From NCBI GenBank assembly GCA_026225945.1, contig JAMJFZ010001657.1, positions 3,866,001 through 3,930,000 of the forward strand: a DNA stretch of 64,000 nucleotides, read 5' to 3'. A model generated the notes under the pieces. That model did not search any database. It saw nothing but the letters and a program-made list of their open reading frames with translations, and was not told the DNA's origin. Origin of the DNA: Cricetomys ansorgei. Taxonomy: Eukaryota > Chordata > Mammalia > Rodentia > Nesomyidae. Both the position numbers and the translations under genes were made by a program. This document shows positions 58,150 to 64,000 of the stretch, in pieces; positions within the stretch are counted from its first letter, which is position 1; each line of letters begins with the position of its first letter.

Positions 58150-58294
58150 GCCGGGCAGTGGTGGTACAAGCCTTTAATCCCAGCACTCAGGAGGCAGAGG
58201 CAGGCAGATCTCTGTGAGTTCGAGGCCAGCCTGGACTACAGAGTGAGTTCCAGGACAGCCAGAGTTACAAAGAAACCCTGTCTCGAAAAAAACA

Positions 58295-58297
<3 letters not shown>
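58150..58297 (+). repeat. B1 SINE, sense, near consensus, nested in LTR
   Basis: GCCGGGCAGTGGTGGTACAAG, AATCCCAGCACTCAGGAGGC, GAGGCCAGCCTGGACTACAG and AACCCTGTCTCGAAAAAAAC are close to the B1 consensus. It is the youngest-looking SINE in the window. Confidence 0.95.

Positions 58298-58298
<1 letters not shown>

Positions 58299-58332
<34 letters not shown>
58299..58332. repeat. (GA)n microsatellite at B1 tail
   Basis: About 33 bases of GA directly after the B1 poly(A), probably grown from its tail. Confidence 0.95.
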
Positions 58333-58334
<2 letters not shown>

Positions 58335-58605
58335 AAAAATAGAAAGGAAGTTAGGACCAGGATCCACTCTTTAAAGACACACACTCTTCTCCCAACTAGA
58401 TTCCACTTGCCAGATTCTCCCACCTACCCAATAGTCTGTTCAAATTCTTAAACCATTAATGGATTAAAACACAAGTTGTGTGAGTACCCTCATGATCCAA
58501 TCATCTTTAGAAAGCCCTCACAGCCTCACCGAGGGGTGTTCTTTACAAATCTCCTAAGACATCTCTCAATTCAATCAAGTTGACATACAAGATAAACCAT
58601 CCTGC

Positions 58606-59784
58606 TACTTAAACCTATTCTTCTGGAGCACCATCTGTCAGCTGGGTTACGGAGTGGGATTAAAAGAGAAAAAAGAGACAGTGATAAATGCTACAGGGCT
58701 CTTTATTTGAGCCATGTCCGGTGGGACCCTTAAATTGGATTTCTCTTCAATTTGGAACCAATTCTGCCTGCTTCTCTGGGGAGAGCGCATACAGATAAGC
58801 CATTTGCCTGACTGACAATGCTCAAGCCCTAAAAATTGATGGTTTATCTCCACTGGTACCAAATCTTTCTTCAAGAATATCTTCTACCACAAGTACCTAG
58901 TCTCCTTTAATGGGAATTTGCCAAACACTAAAGCATTCAGTGACTTGCTGGTGGGAACTAGGGGAACTCTAAGGCACTTGTTGCAGGCCCCTGGGTAGGT
59001 ATTCCTACATCCCTCCATATGGGTGTCAACTGTGCTTCTGGGGAAGGGGATTGGCCAGCATCCAGGAACTTTGCATCCTATTTTGTCCACAGATGTCCCT
59101 GCTGGGTCTCTATGCCATTTAAACAAAAAGAACAAAACTAAGCAAGTGACAAATAACGCTTCCAAATGAGGACTGGACCAAAATGCTCCCTGATCTTCAG
59201 TAAAGTCAAAGTGTCCCTCTCTGTTTAAACGTCTGCTTTGACTTCTCCATGTTCTCTGCACACAATCCTGCCCTTACCAGGCCCACGGCTGCACTCCTTC
59301 TGCTCTCTCCAACCTCTACCTCTGCTTCTTGAATTGTGCCTCCTGCCTGCCAGGAAAGTTCCTCCATCTCTCCAATCTCTTCCTATTCATCCTTAAGTCT
59401 CATCTGAAACATCACCTGCCCCTCCCAGACGCCAAGGCTAGGTCAGCTCTTCTGTGTAGACGTTCTGATATCCTCCCTTACTTACCTAAAGCACTCACAA
59501 GACTAAAAGGAAGGAGGTAATTTGTAGACATATCCTGTGTCTGTGAGGTATTATCTCCACGACTATTTCACCCTGGGTATAACAAAACCCACAGATGCTC
59601 ACATCCCTTCTCCAAAATAGCATATAGTGTTTGTGTATTGGCTAGGCACATCTTCTCATACATACCAAATCATCTCTGCATTACTTACAACGCCAAGCAC
59701 AATGCAATGGAAAAGAAATCATTGTTATGCTCTATTGTTTTAAGCCTTGTGACAAGAAAAAGATCTACACATGCTCAGTGCTGA
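58606..59784. other. Unique downstream sequence
   Basis: No gene. A 125-codon minus-strand frame at 58884-59261 matches nothing recognisable. Confidence 0.45.
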
Positions 59785-59787
59785 TAA

Positions 59788-60092
59788 TTTGTGTGTAGGG
59801 GAGGGGTTGTGGTGTGCACCTGTAGAGACCGGAAGTACATACTGAGCATCTTCCCCTATTATACTATACCTTATTTGATTAGACAGGGTCCCCCACTGAT
59901 CCTGGAGTCCACCATTTTAGCTAGATTGGCTTGCTATCAAGCCCCTGGGATTTACCTGTCTCTTCCCTACCAGCACTGAGGTAGCAGACACAGGCCAGAG
60001 CATCTGGCTTTTACCTAGGTGCTGGGGACTTGAACTCAGGTCCTCATGCCCACGCAGCAAGCACTTTACCTACTGAGCCGTCTCCCCAGCCC
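59788..60092 (-). repeat. B4/RSINE1-like SINE, antisense
   Basis: GTGGTGTGCACCTGTAGAGA, CTCTTCCCTACCAGCACTG, GGACTTGAACTCAGGTCCTC and the inverted head ACTGAGCCGTCTCCCCAGCCC. Confidence 0.85.
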
Positions 60093-60879
60093 TTTTCCAA
60101 ATATGCCCGATCCACAGTTGGCCATAACCACACGTGTAGGACCTGTGAATCTTGAGGCCTGGATAAATTTAACTGTCTAGATAGAACACAGCTTCCATTT
60201 GGTCCGGTGGGAACCAAGTCTGTTGGAATTTCTGTTTGACTTCTCATCTAATACCATGCCTAGTGCATAGCGAGAGCTCAAAAATGTCTACTGGTTGTGT
60301 AAATAAGTTGAGTGGGGGGGGGGTGTCTAATACTAACAAAAGGATTCACAATTTCCTGTCCAGCCTGGCTTTGTATTTCTTCTTGCACGTGTCAGTCTCA
60401 TTCTTCCCAAGTGACTTAACAATGCTCTTCAGCCAGGCCTGGCCAGGACTCACACAAACATTGAGTACAGGCAGACAAGCCTCATTGCTTCAGACTCTCA
60501 TTGTCATTCAGCTCCCACATTTTCTGTGCCTCTTCCCATAAATCAAGCTCTCCCTCTCTTTCTGGGAGCCTTCAGCCCCAACCTTTGAAATGCTATTTTT
60601 TTCCTAGAAAACTCTTTGCTCTTAAAAAAGAAAAATGAAAGCTATTAAACACTTCCTGGACTGACCCATCTTTTCCTCTGCAAAACTAAGGTGTTGGAGA
60701 AAAATCTTCATTGACATATTCTGGATCTTGGTCTCAGTTCTGACCACCCTGTGTGGGCTTTGTCTGCATTCAAAGCTCACCCAATCTGGAGGATCTCCAG
60801 CAGCACGTCTGACATTGAACTCTACAGTTCTGACTATGTGGTTATCCATGGTGGGGAGAGAAGGTAGAGTATCAGCAAA
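60093..60879. other. Unique downstream sequence
   Basis: Nothing recognised apart from a short G run at 60314-60322. Confidence 0.5.
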
Positions 60880-61080
60880 TTTAACCAAGGATTTAGAATC
60901 CAGCCTGCATTCCTGCTCTGGAAGTCCCTTTACCAACTGTGGCACCTCACCCACTCCCTTAACCTCCCAAAGCCTAGGTGTCTCTCTTTGTACTGGGGAT
61001 GCATGGGTGGCGGTGCACTTCACAAGACCATTGGGGATAAAACAAAGTGATGTTTATGAATGTTCAAAATCTCTAAGCCT
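60880..61080 (+). repeat. MIR-like relic, sense
   Basis: AGAATCCAGCCTGCATTCCTG, ACCAACTGTGGCACCTCACC and CCCTTAACCTCCCAAAGCCT follow the MIR order, with GGGGATGCATGG after it. A 172-codon frame runs across this relic and is judged non-coding. Confidence 0.5.
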
Positions 61081-61464
61081 CCAAAAAGTAGTTACTGCAG
61101 ATGTCATCAACATCATCGGCTCCCTTCGGGTCCCCTTCAGCTGTGGAGTCAGATTCCCTATCCAACTCCACAAAGTAGCCTTCCCAGCCCACCAGGAGCC
61201 CAGTGAAAATTCCTCCAGGATGACCAAGAGATTAGGTCACATGTAAAAGAAGGAAGGGACAGAACACCCAGTGTGTAGGACAGGTCCTCACGGGACTCAT
61301 CCAAGGAGGAAGTAGCGTCTCTACATTTAATTAGACGCCACAATTACAAATGTTGGGTTACATTTTTTTTTATATATATTTAAACTTTTTCCACCGGGAT
61401 TTAGACTTCATGATGCCTAAAATTCTGACCAATTAAATTTTTTTTCTTAGACCGGTAATGTTTA
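61081..61464. other. Unique downstream sequence
   Basis: Nothing recognised. Confidence 0.5.
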
Positions 61465-61465
61465 A

Positions 61466-61775
61466 GATAGTCCATTTTCTGTTTGCTATAACTGGATACC
61501 AGAGACTGGGTGATTTATAAAGAAAAAAAGGGGGGGTGTCAGCTTATGGTTCAACAGGTTGGGAGCTCCAAGGTCAAGAGGCTGCCTCTGGTGGTGGTGT
61601 TTTTGCTGGAGACACAGGGCATCAGGTGGTGAGAGGGGTAAAATCAAGTGGCAAAAATCAAACCAGCTTTTATAACAAATGTACTCTCTGGATAATGTAT
61701 TAACTGATTAATCCATCAGTCTATGGAGGGATTAACTTATTAATAAGGGCTCCGTCTCATGACTTAATTACCTCT
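61466..61775 (-). mobile_element. MaLR-type LTR (MLT/MST-like), antisense
   Basis: AGTCCATTTTCTGTTTGCTAT, then ACCAGAGACTGGGTGATTTAT and AAGGTCAAGAGGCTGCCTCT, match the inverted end of an older MaLR LTR. It ends near CTCATGACTTAATTACCTC. Confidence 0.75.
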
Positions 61776-61777
61776 TT

Positions 61778-62290
61778 TCTTAAATAATTTTTTATTTATT
61801 CTTGGAGCATTTCACATAGATACCTAGTATATTCAGGTATATAGTGTACTTGGACAGTATTCACCACCACCCCATACCCAGGGCTCTCACTCTCTCTGAA
61901 GACCTTCTTTGGCCCAACACATGCTCCCCTCCCCTGTTTTCAGGTCTCTATTTTTATGACTCACTGAGTTTAATCAGGATTGTTTGTGAGTACACGGGTG
62001 GGGTGTTCTTTCTTTGAACATGGGTAACTCCACAGTGGTTACAGCCTCAGGGCTGTAAGTGACCCCAGAAGGCAGTCACTTCCTCAGCTAGGGGTGGGGC
62101 CTGATGAGCTTCTCCCCATCCTCGCTGGAGGTGGATGGGCTAGGTCCTGTGCAGGCAACCATGGCTGCTGTGAGCTCCTGAGTGCAATGGCCATGCATCA
62201 TGCATGGATAGAAGGTGGCGTTTCACAGCCCCCTCCTGCACACTCAGAACGACGGAACATATCTGGGTACCCATAGCTCAGGCAAGTTAA
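61778..62290 (+). mobile_element. L1-derived 3' UTR-like repeat
   Basis: TTATTCTTGGAGCATTTCACA, CCCCTGTTTTCAGGTCTCTA and ACATGGGTAACTCCACAGTGG are boxes of a common rodent repeat I attribute to old L1 3' ends. It encodes nothing intact. Confidence 0.5.
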
Positions 62291-63340
62291 TATGAAAAAA
62301 TCACCTATCACGTAGGGGTGATGGGGTAGCGATTGTCCCTCAACTTGACTAATAAATGATGAACCACAGAGCCCTCTGATGTGAGAACCTGACGACTCAG
62401 AGCCACTGTCTTCCAGTCAGCTACAGTTGGAAGGAGATGCTTTTCTAGAACCCTCTCTCTGTGGTGGGGACAGTTGCTCTTTCTCTAGCAAGTCCTGAAT
62501 GATGAAGTGGTTGGGGTACATCTGTCAGCAAGTCAAGTCAATGTAAGGAGCAGGAGGCTTCCTGTCACAGCCTGTACCCCAGAAGCAAGCAGATCTAGCA
62601 ATCTATGTTTGAGGGGGACTGAGAGATCAAGCTCGTGGGTTCTAAAAGGAACACTGTGAGAAGTCTTATGTTTATGTAGATTCTGTACAATACCTGGACG
62701 GTCACCAGGGCTCTAGCGACTGAGATATAAAATGAGGCTTTGCACACATCACAAACGCTGTGGAGTGGATGACTGCAGAACATCCATTTTCACTTGTACG
62801 CTCATGCTGCTGACAGTCTCTCATCCTCTCAGAACGTGATATTACTGTGCCGTCCATCACTTGAGATTTACGGCGGAGACGCATACTTACATACCATGAT
62901 TAATGCTAAGTGGAAGTGCACTCAAAATAAAATAAACTTCTTCAGCCTGATAATCTATCTTCCATTTTCTCCTTTGAGTGCTACAAAAATAAGTATCTAA
63001 TTCTACCATTTTTTATCCTTAGCTCAAAAAAGTTTTTCTTTTTTGACGTCCCCCGGTGTCTCCGAATCCCATTTATTTGAGGATAATTTTATCCTTAGCC
63101 TGCGCTTAGGAGTCTCCACCAAGAACTTAATTCATTTTTGAGTTAAGTTCTGCTTACTCACCCATTTCATGCTAAGTTGGAGAGACCAGGATGCCAGGGA
63201 CCCATGCACAAACCTCTGTGGCTGGAACCCACAGATACCGACAGTCCCTCGGCCATCTGCCAATGCTGTTGCCATACTGCCCCTGCAAACCTTTCAAGTT
63301 CCTGCCCTTCTTCCTGGAAATGCCTATGTTACAAAGTATA
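62291..63340. other. Unique downstream sequence
   Basis: No gene recognised. About 62300-62640 may continue the L1-like repeat. Confidence 0.4.
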
Positions 63341-63344
63341 TTTG

Positions 63345-63695
63345 TTCTTTTTGTCGGTACTGTACAGAATTCCCAGGGAAAGCAACTTCCGGGAGGGTTT
63401 GCTTTGGCTCACAGTCTGAGGGTCCTGGTGGGGAGGTCGTGGAGGCAAGTGCGTGAGGCAGCTGGTCACATCACATCAGGAGTCAGGAGTCAGACAGACA
63501 TCAATTTGGGGGCTCAGTTGGCTTTCCCTATTCTTTCACTCACTCCAAGACCCCAGTCTATGACATGGTGACTCCTGAATTTGGTGTGGGTCTTCCCACC
63601 TCAACCCACCCAGACATGCTCAGAGGTTTGTTTCTGCAGCTGATCCTAAACCCCATCAAGATGACTCCACACAATATATTGACCTTTCCTGCATG
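63345..63695 (-). mobile_element. MaLR-type LTR, antisense
   Basis: GGGAAAGCAACTTCCGGGAGG, GCTTTGGCTCACAGTCTGAG and TTGGTGTGGGTCTTCCCACC follow an inverted MT/ORR1-type LTR, ending near CCCATCAAGATGACTCCAC. Confidence 0.65.
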
Positions 63696-63834
63696 GTGCT
63701 GTGCAGGAATTTTCCAGATTTAGCAAATTAAGCTACAGAATGTACAACTTCAGTTCTATTTCAGATAAACAAAGTAATTTATCACTGAAGTATGTACGAA
63801 GTGTCATAGGATCCTTTGTTTCTACTCTAATTTC

Positions 63835-64000
63835 ATTCCCGTTGCTATGATTAAAAACACTGACCAAAAGCAACAGCGGGGGAGGAAAGGGTTTATTCAG
63901 CTTGGAATTCGAGATCATGGTCCCCCACTGAGGGACATCAGGACAGGAATTCAAAGCAGGGATTGAAGGCAGCTCCGCCTGCAATCCAATACATGATTAC
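63835..64000 (-). mobile_element. Rodent LTR fragment, antisense, cut by window end
   Basis: CCCGTTGCTATGATTAAAAAC, CTGACCAAAAGCAACAGCGG and GGACAGGAATTCAAAGCAGGG match the start of the element type at 533-957. The rest lies outside the window. Confidence 0.75.

Larger units (their letters stand above)
57963..58605 (-). mobile_element. MaLR-type LTR, antisense, split by a B1
   Basis: TTTTCACCATTGTGACAAAGA and GGAAAGAAAGATTTATTTTC start the inverted LTR. The far side has GATTCCACTTGCCAGATTCTC and TCAATCAAGTTGACATACAAG. A B1 sits in between. Confidence 0.7.

Noticed and set aside
60728..61246. 172-codon open frame on the plus strand, longest outside the receptor exon and the TAGA array
   Set aside because: It runs across a MIR-like relic, matches no protein I know, and overlaps a long frame on the other strand.

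Overview
This is a stretch of rodent nuclear DNA, most likely from a muroid (mouse, rat or hamster type) genome. The evidence is many B1, B2, B3, B4 and ID type SINEs, rodent hAT elements with CAGTGGTTCTCAACC termini, MaLR (MT/ORR1 type) LTRs on both strands, decayed L1 copies and many long CA, TA, GA and TAGA microsatellites. Nothing looks prokaryotic or viral, apart from old endogenous LTRs. I did not determine the species. The peptide encoded here is not identical to the mouse, rat or human versions as I remember them.

The only coding sequence I can support is the last coding exon of the alpha-1A adrenergic receptor gene (Adra1a) at 27010-27527 on the plus strand. It starts at a clear 3' splice site in phase 1 and encodes the end of extracellular loop 3, TM7 with its NPIIY motif, helix 8 and the full cytoplasmic tail ending in ENGEEV. 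The first 27 kb is the 3' part of the intron between TM6 and TM7. Exon 1 (TM1-TM6) is not present and must lie upstream. After the stop there is an AT-rich 3' UTR with two AATAAA signals, at 28362 and 28751. The exon also carries a strong internal 5' splice site (27396), where human ADRA1A is known to splice to alternative C-termini.

Region by region: 1-27009 is intron with a mosaic of SINEs, LTR fragments, one rodent hAT element, an L1 tail, L2/MIR relics and a 430-base TAGA array (12235-12664). 27010-28770 is the Adra1a exon and UTR. 28770-64000 is intergenic or downstream sequence. It holds a decayed L1 (42725-45480) with a B3 insertion and an internal duplication, several LTRs, two more hAT copies (one with a perfect 8-bp target duplication) and dense SINE clusters around 48-56 kb. 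I saw no second gene in these 35 kb. In human the next gene beyond the ADRA1A 3' end is DPYSL2, converging from tens of kb away, so a gene-poor downstream interval is expected.

No undescribed biological system is evident. The points most worth a second look are the conserved alternative splice donor, substitutions at the loop 3/TM7 border of the receptor, the rearranged L1 tail, the hAT copy with its intact target duplication, and several CpG-retaining unique blocks that may be conserved non-coding elements. Repeat family names were assigned by eye, so class is more reliable than subfamily.
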